Under the pieces are notes generated by a model. That model saw only the letters and a program-made list of their open reading frames with translations. It ran no database searches and had not been told where the DNA came from. The position numbers and the translations under genes are program-made. A DNA stretch of 64,000 bases from Himantopus leucocephalus (taxonomy: Eukaryota; Chordata; Aves; Charadriiformes; Recurvirostridae), in the NCBI GenBank assembly GCA_003993805.1, contig RSEF01000004.1:74320016-74384015 (forward strand), read 5' to 3'. How positions within the stretch are numbered: the stretch's first letter is position 1; each line of letters opens with the position of its first letter. Shown in pieces: positions 1 to 14,500 of this stretch.

Positions 1-2532
1 AGCCCGAATGAATTTGCCATGTAAAACTCCAAAGGAAATATAAAATCAAACACAAGCAGTTGGCAAGTACAATTTAGAAAACTGTTGAAAATTAGCCTGT
101 GCTGGTGAACAGATGTTCATGAGGGGGAAAAAATCGTCGTCTGAGAAAGCCGCTTCATTTTGCTGTACATACAATCAAACTTCACTAAAACATGCATATC
201 TGAAACTAATTGATAGACACTGGGATCAATTTCTAAGCAGCTTCAGAGACCCAGTGGTGTGTCCGCAGCGCGATGCATGCCCCCACCCCACCCATCACCC
301 ATGCATTTTAGTCCCAACCATGCTCCTAAGCCCTTTGGGCACTCACCCCTACGTCAATGAGAAGCGGCTCTAACGTCTGTGACAAACAACCCTTTTATAC
401 ACTTGGGGACCGATTTGCACATCTAAACTCTACCACATAGGTGACGCGGTGTTAGTGACTCATACCAAATAGATGCACAAGCATGCACGGTCTTGTTTAA
501 AAATTTGGCCCAGACATCATATATTCGCATATCCTTAATGCAGCACATGGAATTATACAGATGTACAAAGTCAGTTATAAAATCTGCTTCTTGAATTTCC
601 ATGTTACGCATTATTTGCGGGAAAATGTTATGATGACCACATGCGAAGTGTAAGCATCCTGGTTATCAAAACCCTTTAACAGTAAACCACGCAGATGGTT
701 AATCAAAATATTGGACGTCACTGGTTTATTTGCAAAACATATTTGTGACTTTTTATTTTTATTTTTTTAAAAAATATTCCCCAGGTGAAGTCCATGAAGG
801 ACTTCAGCTTTTTGGATTTATTGCATCCAGAAGTCATCGGTTGACTGTGTGCAAGAGCTTTGCATTTTCTAAGGCACAATTTTAAGGAAGTAACATGTAA
901 CTTTCCAGCAGATAGTCACAATGACCTCCAGTGACAACATCATACATGGGTTTTCAAGGACACGCAGTTTTGCATGGGTGTGCAACTCACATGCAAACAA
1001 CTGTCTAGTGTTTAAATAAATAGTTGCTAGCTATAGAACAACTCAAAATTATTGCTTCCCTAATAACCACTTCATTCCCATTTACCAACACATCAAAAGA
1101 CAATGGATGTGCACATAGATTAAATAAATCTCGATCAATTTAGTTTTATCACGGTTTTAAGGCAGAATAAGTAGATTTTTTTCCCTCCATTTTTAAATGG
1201 GATATTTCCAATAACTGTTTACCAAACAGTGCTCGGATATTTTACACTTGTAACACATCCCCTAACCTTGTCTGCGTATTGCAAATAAAGTGACGCAGCT
1301 CCGACCGCTGTTTCAATGAGCTGCTGGATCACTTTAGTAAGGAACACATGCTTAATCAAAAAGCACAGAGGAAAACTGCCCCAAACACAGGCAAATTAAA
1401 GGTTTTTTGCCTACCACTGCCAGCCTCCTCCCTGCCCGCCTTCCGCACTCCCGGGTTTTGCTGACTTTATTGGGGTGGGTGCACGGAGGAACACAGGTTC
1501 AAGGCTGTTTAATTCCCTGCTCTGGAGGGCATCCAAACCACACGTGTTTCTCCGCATGAGATTTCAATCAATCAACTGTAATGTGTGCAAGCGAACGAGC
1601 AGATCTCAAAACCAACTCGGACCATCAGTGGGCAAGTTACACACCAAAGAGAAAAGCTTCACCCTAGCATCAAACCGCAGCTCGGAGACTCACAACTCAG
1701 CTGCGTCCGCCCACACGGCCGCCTCTCCCCCACATCACCTTTCAGTGAGTTTAATAACAACAAGGGCTGCTGAACTTAGGAAGAAGGATTGCTCCTAATG
1801 GTAATCTTGCCATCGTTAACGGTATGCAGTCTTTAGGTTTAATGAAGAAATCTTTATTTGAGAGAATATTAAGCTATAGTCATGAACATTACTTGAGGTA
1901 CACAAACAAAAAAATCCTATCGCTAAAGGTGCAATAATTTATTTGTATAACTCCTACCCTCCACTGAAGGTAATATAAACACAAAATGCTTCAGAATTAC
2001 AGGATGTATTATCAAACTAGTCTCTGTATTAAAAAAGTTATAGCTTCAGTTATAACAGAGAAGTCGTGCTGTGATGTTTAGTTTTTCAAATGCACTGATT
2101 AGGTACTATCTTAAAATTACTTCTCAGCTCAAGTTGGCATATTCTATAAAGGTTCTGTAAACTTAAACATTTTAATTCCTAGAAATATTAAAACAAAACA
2201 GCTTTATTGCATGTTTATTTTCTTATTACTTTCAAAATAATAAGGTAACAGACTGGAAATCATAAGCATACCTGAAAGGTGGGATTTTTTAATAGTACTT
2301 AGGCTTTGCCTTCCCAAACATGGTCATACGTATTTTGCAAATTTCTTAAGAAAGGGAAAAACCAACATATTGCGTTTTAAAGGAGCAGGTGCAGCGTTTT
2401 TATGGGTTTTTCAAAATGACATGAGAGCCGTGATGTCCATGGATTCAAGCTCTTACGAGTGATTGTCTGGAGGCAGCCGATACATATGAGAAGAGAGTTC
2501 CTTCTTGAAAGTTATTAGGTCTGAAAGTCATG
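1..2532 (-). other. LIMCH1 3' UTR and downstream flank
   Basis: No coding exon is recognisable. The part next to the stop must be the 3' UTR; its end cannot be fixed from sequence alone. The region is AT-rich, except a moderately GC-rich stretch at about 1410-1760. TGCATG occurs on the gene strand at 191, 300, 482 and 990. Small ORFs here are short and have no recognisable content. Confidence 0.6.
1853..2219 (-). terminator. Candidate polyadenylation signals (AATAAA)
   Basis: AATAAA on the gene strand occurs at 2203-2208 and 2214-2219 (about 315-330 nt after the stop), 1938-1943 and 1853-1858. Further hexamers lie at 1466-1471, 817-822, 752-757 and 725-730. Which are used is unknown; long 3' UTRs are usual for this gene family, so the distal ones are equally possible. 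Confidence 0.3.
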
Positions 2533-2558
2533 TCACAATGTAGTTGGCTGTCCAGCAG
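2533..2558 (-). CDS. LIMCH1: LIMCH1 exon 27, last coding part and stop
   Basis: After acceptor TTTTACCCAG the exon reads CT GCT GGA CAG CCA ACT ACA TTG TGA. With the A left by exon 26 this gives TAGQPTTL and stop; mammals end SAGQPTTL. Only 26 nt are coding; the remainder of the exon is 3' UTR toward lower coordinates. Confidence 0.97.
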
Positions 2559-5500
2559 CTGGGTAAAACAGAACCGAAAGAAGTCATTAGCTGACAAATT
2601 TTAACAAACATACACAGGCTTTTCCTCATGTGATCTCCACAGTTCAGAAAAAAGGCGTCTGGGAATCTGTATCATTTGTGCCCTGCTGCTTTTTCCTCCT
2701 GCCAAGCTGGGGCACAAACTGCAAAGGATTCCGCATAACTCCAGCGGAAATATATTTTCCATGCCACACGGACAAATGCATTCTGCATGCGCTCTTATTT
2801 CATTTTACTCCCAAAGTACTCGTGGGTATATTTACTTTCAAGCTCTGCAGTGGCAAAACAGTAAAAGCAAAGGACTGATGAGTCATCTTTAGCTGTGCCT
2901 GGTTTGTGTTACATGGTAATACAGAGCCCGTGTGTTATTTGGCCATACAGGGAATCGTATGAATTTACTTCTTGCCTTTGACTTCAACAAACCTGTAACT
3001 AATTCCCTGTGGTTGACATTGAGTACTGAGTTCCCTTCCTTGTGAGGTTTTGTTGTTGAGAAATAACCTACCAGTAAAACCCCATCCACTTTTATTTGAA
3101 AAACAAATATTTTGGACGCTGGACCACTACATAATCTTTAATGCTTTTCTCTCAAAGGTTTTGATAATTTACTTTGAAACAGAATCATCCACAGTTTCAA
3201 ATAAGCTTCCGGCAGCCAAAATACTTCATCAAGATGTCCGCAAGTATCTCAAAACAACACTGATTAATTATGGGTTGGTCAGAGACCATCAGCTGTGCAC
3301 AGTGCTGCACAGGTTTTCAGATGTAGCCGCAGGGGCAGGAAGGCATGAGCTGTGCAATCAAGCAACTGATTTTGTATTTAGCATCAGACTTCCCAGAACT
3401 GAAAGGCAAAACACTAACATTGCACCAGTCTGTTCTCCATTTCAGACCTGGAGTCCGTCAATTTCTAGTTAAGAATGAGCAACTAACCATATTTGCAGTT
3501 CTATCAAAGTCAGTCCCTTTGAAACTGTCACCAAGAGCCAGTGTAACTTAAATTCAACTAACTCACATTTTGAGATTTTGCATGGAACTGAACACAGCAG
3601 GAAGAGGCAATTTGTAGGAAAAAAGACAAACCCTTGCCACTATTATCCTTCAGGAACCATACATTTCCTCAGAACCTATTCCCTCTGTCGTGGACCCGGT
3701 TACTGTTGTGCTAAGGATGTACAAATGCAAGCACTTACCACAAAAAACACTGTACACAGCTCTGTACTGCATTTTCTAGCACTGCCGTTGTAGAAATGAT
3801 GTTGGAGGGGGTGATTTCTACAGCATATAAGCTGATAAATAATTTATTTGAGCCTTCATCTATCCTTAAGGGATCTCACCTTTTATTTAAGCAAAAAGGA
3901 TTAAGAAGAAAAGGAAAATACAACTTTTACCACCTTTCTCCCTTTTTTGTGTAAAGATGGATGTGCAAATGTGCATTTTAAGGGTCAGGACCTCATCCAC
4001 ACGAGGAAGGTTTATAGTGTCAAGCCTGAAGGGGAAAAGCTATTTCTGAATGTGTCAGGTTAAATAAGTAACAATAAAAAGTTGCTAACATTTCTTTGCA
4101 GAATTTAAAAAAAAAATCACCAAACAAATGGTTATACAATGGCACCCTCTACCTCTGCTGATGGGGAAATACATTTCTCCTGAAACAGAGAATAAAACCC
4201 CAACTGTTCTGCTGTAGGTAGGTATTTTTCCTACTCCTGGATTTCTACAGCCACTGCTTTTGAGAGAAAAGACGGCAAATAGTAAGTGAAAAGAGCTCTA
4301 TATCTCCACTTATCAGTTAGGATTGTAAGCAGTGAATATACTAAACAGCAACATGTAATAGGAAGGCAATGATTACTCCCGTGATTTTTTCCTGCATCTT
4401 GTTTTCCACAAAGTAGAGGCCAGCAGGAGCACTGCCCATCTCCTGTCACTGGTGACTTCGGGGTGAAGCTGAAATGCTCTAGCAATTTGGTATCAGTCAC
4501 AGAAACCCAGCCCTAGGAAGGGCACTCAAGGGACCTGCTCTAAGGCAGAAAAATGCATCTAGTTTTCTTCTGACATGCAATTGTCTGGCTCATTCTTCAA
4601 AACTTGCAGCACGCGACTCTTTAGCACATGTCTGGGGAAACCAACACAAGGATTCGTTACGAGTTACAGAATGTTTCTGATATTTTACACGACCATTTTG
4701 TCCACAAAGGGAGGCCTGGAGACATATAAAATGGGAACTTCTCCAAACAAGGCCCATAGTCCCAGACCTAGTAGAACTATCTACACTGGCTCATGTGATG
4801 TGACAGATCCAAGCCTCCAGGATATGCAGTATGTGTGCACAGTGTAGGAGTTCATATTTATGCACAGAAACAGCCTTTAAGTCTAATACTGTTGAGCAGA
4901 GATCCTCTGGGAAAGGTTTAATGGGCTTGGAAATATTTTTTGATACAAGAGGATGATTGAAATGGCATGGGAAGGTTCCTCTTCCCATGGTGAAGCTATG
5001 CCTGAGTGGCAAAGCCAGGAGGAAACAAATCCATCGGTTAAAACCACGGCAACAGTATTGTTAGAGTTCACTGTCCTTCGGACAGCATTTGGTACTTACT
5101 TCTGGATCGGATATAACAATCGTTGCAGTTAAGAAGACCATTTCTAATCCTGACATCTGTCCCACTTGCTGCATCTCCCAGCTGTCCCTTGCAAATGCCA
5201 CACTGTCAATTGAAGAACAGAGAAAGTAAGAGAGACCATGCCCTGTCACAACTCTTCCCATATTCTGACTTTTGTTTCAGTAGTTCTTGGAACAGTGAGA
5301 AAAAATAATCCCCCAGAACCCAGCCCATACTCCTAGGGAGCACTGCCAATCAGTGAAAGGGTTTTTTAGAGCCAACTGTATTCAGGAATGGATTTTAGCA
5401 GTCTCCACTTACACAGAAGTGAAATCTAGTAATTTTAAGGGACATTTGTGATGGACGAAGCTTAGAGAGGCCAGAGCTTTAGCTCGGGTAAATGTCTAAA

Positions 5501-8500
5501 AAAAAATAAATAAAAAGGCTTCATGAATGTCTAATATCAATTGGGCCAGAGATAATGGAAATGGTCACTTTCTGTGTTCTCTAGAAAACACTATCTTGAG
5601 TCATTTAAAGACTGAAACACTCAAAAGCAGTCAAGATGTATTTCTGTTGAGAGCTCTGGTGAGAGCCAGAATACATCATCCGTTCCATAGTCAAAGCTTT
5701 CCAACCGTGGGTCCGATTAAAGATGTCTTTGGGACTGACCAGGTTTTTCGGAAAAAAAAAAAGAAACCACAAAGTAACAAATGTTACATTTAAAAAACAA
5801 TGAGTACAACAGGGAAATTATATGATGCTTCCCTCTGTAAGTGAGGAAGCTAACTTTGCTTGCTAAATCACAGATTTTAGTCCAATTACCATGTCTGACA
5901 GCAAAATAACACATTAGCTGCATTTTTTCCACTTCTCTACAAACACACGCACACACACAAACAAACATATATAACAAACATGCAAATCCCTTGGTCCTCT
6001 CATTTTCAATTTCACATCTACAGCCCTCAATATACTTGCACTCGAGATTTTTCTTAATAAAGCAAGAGACATACCCTGAAGCACTGAATATGGAAATAAA
6101 GACCAAGCGTTTCAATAATCATGGCAGCTCCTTTTCCAAGAGGAAGCCCACAGGTAGAACAAAGCTTCTTTCCACTGACAGACCTAGGAGACAAACATGA
6201 CTTTAAGAAAACAGAACAGCAACTGATGCTAAAACATGGCCAAATGTTTACACAGGTTTGCGGCGAGGGGCAGGATGGGAGGAAGGAGCATTGGGGGGTT
6301 TCACATAAATACACGTAGACCTTTCAGCCGTGTTGCTGAATCAGCCTGCACGTCTGCCTTGCAGACAAGCGAGCAGAGGACTTAAAATGCTTGAATGCAC
6401 AGCAGCTCAGACCCATTTCCCTGCCAGTCTGCCGTGCTAGATCAAGGGAGATGCAAGCCTCTTAAGAGACCCGCATGGCAGGGAACCATGCCCGTGGATT
6501 ACCCAGACTCCGTCAATGCCACAGAGATCAAAGCAGATATTCATATGAACTACCTAAGCCAGATTCTCAGCCTGGAAAAATTTCAGGTTGTTTGCAAAAA
6601 GGTTTGCGTATTGCAAGTCCGAGGGCAGGGATGCTGCTCTTACACCCAAACAAGCTGGTGAAGTCAATACCAGCAGCAGTAGCACAGACCAGGCACCAGG
6701 CACTCGCTAACTAATTTTAGTCTATGCTGCTGCAGCTACGTGCCTGTTAGTACTCCAAATAGTTACAGGAGAGCTGAAATCAGATCCCCATCTCCAATGC
6801 AAAAATACTTCAACTCTCTCCTTAAGCTTCAGTCCTGTCTAGACCTTTCCAGTAAGTCAGGTATCCCTACGGCAGGGGGGTTGGAACTNCACCGTTCCAG
6901 TAAGTCAGGTGTCCCTACAGCAGGGGGGTTGGAACTTGATGATCTTCAAGGTCCCTTCCAATCTAAACCATTGTATGATTCTATGACCAGCTGGGTGAGG
7001 GATCAGGGCCCCAGGAATAACCGGTACCCTTTTTCATAATGTTTTTAGTGGCACTGCAGGTGTACTCTTGTATGTCTTTCACGCTCTTCCCTTCTCACCT
7101 CTCTGCCTGCCTGCCAGAACTGATGTTTGTCTAGTGAGACGAACCTGAGACCAAAAGGGATCCCTTGTCATGTGTCATCCATGTTTTTTTCAGCCAGGGC
7201 TGAAACCGGAAGAGGAATTTCAGGATAATTCATAAGTTTCAAAAAGATGGTTTGATGAAATTGTACACAGGCAAGCAAGTTTACAATATCTTGCTTTATG
7301 TTTTTGATGCAACAAAATAATAAGCCACCAAGAGAAATGGATCTGGACTGCATCACGGTAAAAAAGCCATTAAAAAAAAAGAGAAAGAAAAAAGAGACTG
7401 AAGCAGCAGAAAGACTCATCATGACCAGAAAACTCTCCTTCCATCTAATCTTTGTCACTCCTGAGCCAATCATTCTTTATCCCATCGTGTACAGTGACAG
7501 CCCAGGCACATCACTGTCTTGTTGCTTCATTCTCTTTATTCCTTTCAGAATAAATCCCCTGGTTTCTTCTCCTGCCCTACAGCCTTAAGACTTCTGCTCC
7601 CATCCCTCTGTGTTATTATGGAGTCCATCTTTTTTTTCACTTCTCCAGTATCAGAGTTATCATAAGGACAAGTTAAAGTGTTGGATCAAAGAACAGAGCG
7701 CTTTTGGATTTTTAAGAGAAGTTTTCTAATGTTTTAGTGGAACAATGAATTACATGCCATCCATTATTTCAAAAATTAAGATTTATTTCAGGAAAAGATC
7801 TTGCAAACAGGTCTTATATCAGGATATAGCTACTAAATAATATGAAGTAGCTATCAAGACTAGCTTCATGTAGCCAGAAATGATCTGCGATCCCACCAAA
7901 ACTGCAGCTACAATTAGCAAAACCAGAAGACATTGTTCACATAAAAAATTCCCAATAGTTTCATGTCAATGCAAATGGCATCAGAAGGAGGGCTTTGCTA
8001 TCAACCATGAAGAAAAATGTTATTTAAACAGAAAAAAACCCTGCTATGGCTTCTGTGTTGTATGACCTCACCCTATTTCATGAGCCAACTGGTTTTAATG
8101 CACCCCAAATTATCAGTGATTCTGTTAGGCTACATTTAACATTTATTTAGAGTTAGTACACATATCTCATTGAAAGCTGCGCAGCTCATTGCCTGAGAGA
8201 ATCAGATCTCCAGGAGATTAGCATGAAGGTAGGCAAACTAAAAAAAAAAAACAAACGCAACAGCAAAAAAGCAAAATGCATTTCAAGTTTGGAAAGTAGG
8301 GAAGGATTTTTTTCAAATCAGTAAGTGCTGACACATCAGTCAGTGACAACATCTAAAACATACCTTACTCCTGAGCATGTAACTATTCACAACAAAGACT
8401 ATATCCCTTGGCTTAAATGCTCTGAACTCATGCTTTACTGCTTACTTTGACTGGGGCTTATATTATCCCATTTCAATTTCAATAAAATTTCAATGATCAA

Positions 8501-11500
8501 GCAGAGTCCTACTGCTGCTTTCTGAACTGTGTTATTTTAAAACACAACAATACTGCTGAAGTAGGCAAGAAATACGGCAGAGGGAGCTACATGTTTATTA
8601 CGTGGATGGTTATGAATTGCAACATTTAGAAGAATTAATAGTGCATCCACATAATACTGGTGTGATTTACACTGCAGCAGTTCACCAGCGACTACAAGAG
8701 GTATTTGGTCTGCAAAATTCCTTATTGACCTTTTGTACCTGTTGGGTGACTGACTCGGAGCAGCAGGAGAGCAGGGAGACGATGGCCCGGATCGGAAATT
8801 CTCATGATAGCCTGCCCTAAAATACAGGAAAGAAAATGCATTACTACAGCTGAAGAACAAGTGAAAACAGAGGTTTTGTACAGAGAAATTCCAGCTGATG
8901 GATTTCAGGATTCCCAGCTCTAAAGATTTTATCTAAAGAAAGCAAGGTATACATTTGCTGTCCACTGCCATTTTGACACAATGAAAACTCACACGTGTTT
9001 TTTGGTTCGGAGTCACGATCTGCTTGCTGTTGCTCAGTCAGATAACTCACAAGGTAATCAGCCCCGCGCAGGCTCCCACTCACCTATCAACCCCATGTAG
9101 CTCACGCCATGAGGAAGCCAAGGCACAACGCCTTGTGCTCTCTGTTGCCCGGGGGATGTGCTCAGAAGCACACTGGTAGAGCAGATGTGGGGTTGTTGAT
9201 GGAGGGTCTGACCCTTTACTGAGTAAAAAAGAAGCTATGACCACTAAAAAGTGGTTTATTACTATTTGCATCCATTCTACCCTGCAAGAATTCGGTGAGA
9301 AAAACCATGCATGTTTTTTGTTATCAGAAATCATAGGATCGATTCAACCTCTCGCTGCTTAAATCTGTTTACAAATTAAATACCAATTTTCTCAAACACA
9401 CATGAGCAGTGTGTTATGAGGATCAGGTAATCAAACCTCAATCCACATTAGTTTTGACTGGATACAAGCTTCATAGAGGTAACACGTATTTTGCAGGAGA
9501 CTGTGTTCATATATATGCTAATGAAAACAGACCTTCTTTTCTCATTACATAGGTACACTTTTTGCAAATATTAGGTAAACATATCCCTTCTTTACTGAAA
9601 AAAATGGTGTTACTTTTTAGTAATGCTCACTCAAAAACACACGGCAAAACATCAGAGAAGAAAAAAACCTCACCAAACTTATAGCAGGAAGAAAATACTA
9701 ATCCCTATGTATCTTCTTTTAAAAGCTATAATCCTTAAAGAACTAGAAAATAGCAATCAGTGTGTGTTTAGAAGCTGGAGAATGAAGCTCTCGGATACCA
9801 GCTTCAAAGAGGCAGACTTCACCCGCATTCCCACCCTGATAACCACTTCCGAGCTATAAAAGTTTGTCTCAGGGACTTAAAACAAATGAAGCACATGAAC
9901 AGTTACACCGATGAGAGTTTAAAGAGCTAAGGAGAAAAATGACAGAGAATGGCAAGCAGGAGGTGTCCTCCCTCGTGAAACCAGTTACTGGGGTACCCGT
10001 AATGAGAAACAAAGTGGATAAACGTTAGCAGTCTTGGTGGGAAAGCCAGGAATCAAAGGTGTCTGCAGGACTACCCATGAAACTTAACTGATAAAGAATG
10101 CTGAGTAGGAACATAAGGGAGAACAGAGTGAGCAGGAATTCTCAACCTCTGCAATAACCTTTATTTTACGTTCTCACCTCCTCGTTTCTCCTGCGGAGCT
10201 CAGCTGTTGTCCCGCACTCTGGCCCAGGAATGGTCTCTGCCGAATGTCCTCTGCACGATGAGGGGACTGCTTTGTCAGCATCTGCTGATTCCAGGAGACG
10301 TCTACAACGGATGGTGGGGAAATCTCAATACTTGTGATAAAATACTTTTGTCAATACTTATAGACCAGCATAGCTTGTGGGCACAACATAAAGGTGACAC
10401 AAGATATACTGTTACTTAAAAATAAGTTCTCAGAAACCCCCCACAAAGTCAGAGGCAGGCTCTGCTACACCAGAAGACCCCTATGGGACAATGTCCCCCT
10501 GCATTACCTTCACATACACATGACCTGCCCTGCTGCCGAATCTCAGTTTCTGAAGGGGGAAAGGTAGAGCCAACCAACCTTCCACGAGTAGCACTTGGGA
10601 AAATTAAGTCTTTCTGTCCTAAGGAAGGAAGGACCAGAGAGACAGAAACTTCCCGCGGTGCCTGGGGGTCCAAACTTCTCAATAGGAAGAGTTAAGAGGA
10701 AGGTGGGGTAGTCACTGCTTTCCGCGTGCCTACTGATAAACAGAATTCTTCCCTTGTAATTTCCTTCTGTGTTTCAGATGGCTGCACAGGGCTCAGTGAC
10801 AGTAACAGTCTCCCAGCAATACGCAGTGATCTGTGTGATGCCCAGGCAGTCGGCCACCCCATCTTTGAGACACAGAGCACTGCCTGGATCCTTCCAGACA
10901 AATTTTGTGGCTCAGAGGCCAGGGGGAGCCTTACCCTGCCGTGCACCAACCACTTGGTTTAGAGGAGAAGAAAAACTTTACTGGGGCCTATGAAAGGCCC
11001 GTTCCCTATTTTTGGTACCAAGACCAAAAAAAACCCCAACAACCCGAGTTCTGACTAGTTTAAGGACTTAAGGAGAGAGCAAGGATGTAATGATTTAAGG
11101 GAATAGAAAGGAGCTGTCAGAATATTTGTAGGGGCTCAAGTTGATGAAGAGAACCTAGAAAAAAGCCTGATTAGCAGAAGTTAAAAACTGTCAAACCTTT
11201 GAAGTTTGCTTAATCACTACTACAAATCCACAAGGATGGTTTGCTGGGTAATATGTTCTGCTTTCTTTATTTGAGCAACCTTTATCAAAGCATTAGGAAT
11301 ACAATAAAATCGTGCCAGGGAAAGCAAACCTGTTAAGTTTAATAAATTGAATTTGCATTTGGAGCAAGTAATCCATAGATGTTTCATTTTTTAGAATCCT
11401 CAATTTTTATGCTAGACTGCATGCAAAAATCTAAAACTTGATTTGAAAATCTGCATTTGCTTTCTGTCTTTAGTTCTACTTATTTACTTTCCACTGTTCA

Positions 11501-14500
11501 CTTGCATTAGATAGTGATGCTTAATTAGTGAATTTGCCTTTTTTTAGGGTGACCCTCTTGACAGCAATGCTTTGGGGAAACTCCTTCATTCAAAAAACAT
11601 CAATACTTATGGGAGCTTAAAAAAATCTATTAATTTTAAATGTCATCAAACATGTCCAATGACAAAATTGAGACAGGTGTCTCTTTAGACCTGGCTTGAA
11701 AAAGTTACACATCACAGGTAGTGTTTTTTACTGGACTGAAACGGACATAAAGACTCTAATTAGCTATCAAAACACAAAATAAGTGTTAGAAACATGTTNA
11801 CTTTAGACTTGGCTTGAAAAAGTTACACATCACAGGTAGTGTCTTTTACCGGACTGAAACGGACATAAAGAATCTAATTAGCTATCAAAACACAAAATAA
11901 GTGTTAGAAACATGTTCTCTGTATCAAGATAAATCCTATATGTGTGTAAGATTATGTAAAAGATGGAAGATAACTGTGTTTAACTACTGCTGTGAATGCG
12001 CGGGCCTATATATGAGATTCTGCATCTGAAATGCTCACCTCTGATGAAAATAAGATTTTAGATTTCATCTTAACATGTTTATCTTTACTAAAAGAAAACA
12101 ACTTTTGGATCTGAGACATTCAAATTTTGAAGGTATACATGTGCTGTCAATATCCAAAATTCTTTGAGTTAGATTTCAAGCCACTGTAAATACCCGTGAG
12201 CTTTCTGTTTGGAAAAGAGTACATGCGTATGAAGAGTCTTGATTNAGCTTTCTATTTGGAAAAGAGTACATGCGTATGAAGAGTCTTGATTCTCACCCTG
12301 AGTCAACGGCAGATTCAGCCTGGCAGGCGAGCTGCGTTCCATCACCTGGTGCTCCTGTTCACCTCCTTTCAAGATACCCGTCTCTGCGTGTCCTGAGAGC
12401 ACTTTATTTCCACTGCCAATAAAAAATAAGTCACATTGTATAAATAAAGCCAGGAAAAATGCCACCTAGAATATAATGGCAAAATCAGACTTTTGAATAT
12501 CAGTCTCTTTTTTGCAACAAGATTTTTGTTATCGTGTCAGCAATGACAAAGCAATATACAGTCATGGATTAACAAGCCTCCAAACATGCCAAGTCTTCCT
12601 GCTTCCCTCACACGCTGCCACTTACGCACACGAAAGATCATTCCAGATTTGTGGAAAATGGCTTATTTGCCAGAGAAACACCTTTTCTCAGTGTTCTACT
12701 ACCCAGTGTTCAGCATCATCAGATGCTTCTCGTCTTTGTGAAAGCTGTTGTTAGCAGTTGGGCAAAGACCAGGACTTTGAACACCATCGGGCAAGTTAGG
12801 GTACGCCACTTCCAAGATAGCCAGGCAATCTCACACAGATTCTGAGTGAAAGCAGCTACTGCTCCTTTATTCCTCCAAATGGCTTGCGAAGCTTGTACAC
12901 AAGACACAGTGCAGTGACATATAGAGATGTCTGAGCTATCTGAGCTCCGATCTGGTTGATGTGACGGTTTCAGCAAAGCCGTATGCTGAAAAGGCAAGTC
13001 TTCTGACATGCAAAGCTAGCACTGCACATTGCCATATATGTGTAAGCCTCCGGCAAGCGAGTATTGATCAGGATATATTACACCTATCACCAGGCCACCA
13101 GATGCTGATGCTCCAGCATCAATCATGGGCAGATGCAACATCCCAGAAGTCTACAGAACACAAAGCTCCACAGGGCTAAGAAATCATCAGGCTTGATCCA
13201 TACCTCCTCTTTTCTTGCCAGAGTTCATTTTCCTTGCTTTTCAGAGACGGCATACTGTCCTGCTCCCAGAGCAGCTTTTTCTGCCTTGTAACTTCTTTTT
13301 GTTTGCCTTCCTCTGGAGAGCTGTTTGAATCAGTTGTGTTCTAGAAGACAGCAGGGGAGGGAACAAGGAGCTTTCCTTGAATTCCGCATCAGCACACGCA
13401 TGAGAAAAGCACAGGCTGCCCCCAGATATATCACACACCTTATTATCATAAAGAACATCTCACATTATACAGTGGAATCATTTGACCTTGGTAAGGCTAA
13501 CTTTGGATTTAACAAAGCCTTCAGCTAAAACAATCAACTAATTGTATTAAATTGAGCATGAATCAAAAAAGTGAGGAACTGAACAATTATGAGGCGGTGT
13601 TCAGGATGACAAAATAAAACTGCCCACTACATATTTTTGGCAGAAATCCTTGAACGACTTTGAGAGTCTAGACGGTCTCCCATTGGGCTTAGGAGGACTT
13701 TGTGAGGGACCTCAGCTTGTTCTCTCTGCCTAGGGGCATTATTCACACGCTCTGGGCATTCTCAAATGGCAACACCAGTACTACTTCCAAAATGGTACCG
13801 GAGTGGGTGATACCTGACTGGTGGAGCTTAAGTAAGTTGTGGCATGAGATCCTTCACTTCTGGGTGCAGGCACTGCCCTGAACGTGGCAGAAGCAACTCC
13901 ACTCAGGAAGTTACTGCTACACAGCCGTGTGGAAAAGCGGCCATGGCTGATGCCCCTGCACAGGGATGAGTGATAAGAGGGGGCAGGAACGGCGAGAGGA
14001 GAACCAGATGATACAGTACTCCTAATCCTGGAGTTGACTGGAAAAAGGCAGATGACTTCTTGGGTGTGGGTTCCTTAGGCAGGAGAATATTACATCTGAG
14101 AATCCTACATTTATTCTACTGATCTCACCTGGGGTGTCATTCTCTGATCTCCGGCGAACGGTTATTTAATTAGATGCTAGATGCATCAAGTTAAACATTT
14201 TGTGCCACATAAGTAAAAAAAAAAAATATATCAGAGAGTGAACATCCCTCCGTTTGTTTTGCTGCTTTCTAGGATGGATGGTGGGAGAGAAAAGGAGAAA
14301 AAGTGGGGAGGCAGGATTCAGTCTCATCTCAGATATGCTTAAAGCAGTCTTACACTCAAGATTTTGGATGCAGGGAAATCACTTCAGATTTTGCTGGCTT
14401 TGAGAAGATAGTGAAAACAAACAGAAACAGGTGACTGTTTTTTCACAGCACCAGTTAAAGAAGAGAAGCAGCTGCAAAGAGAGAGAGAGTATCTCCCACT

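Larger units (their letters stand above)
6184..8738 (-). other. Intron 24
   Basis: Contains the plus-oriented CR1 3' end at about 6890-6985 and the single-N duplication at 6889. The rest is unremarkable AT-rich sequence with A runs near 7372 and 8240. Confidence 0.85.
10302..12296 (-). other. Intron 22
   Basis: 2.0 kb. Contains two single-N direct duplications (11683-11916 and 12199-12291). No exon or named repeat seen. Confidence 0.85.

Noticed and set aside
1..2532. A second gene downstream of LIMCH1 (PHOX2B is the neighbour in mammals).
   Set aside because: No exon with recognisable similarity is present in the 2.5 kb available.
5991..6318. Plus-strand ORFs over the LIM exon.
   Set aside because: They are antisense shadows of the conserved zinc-finger exon on the minus strand.
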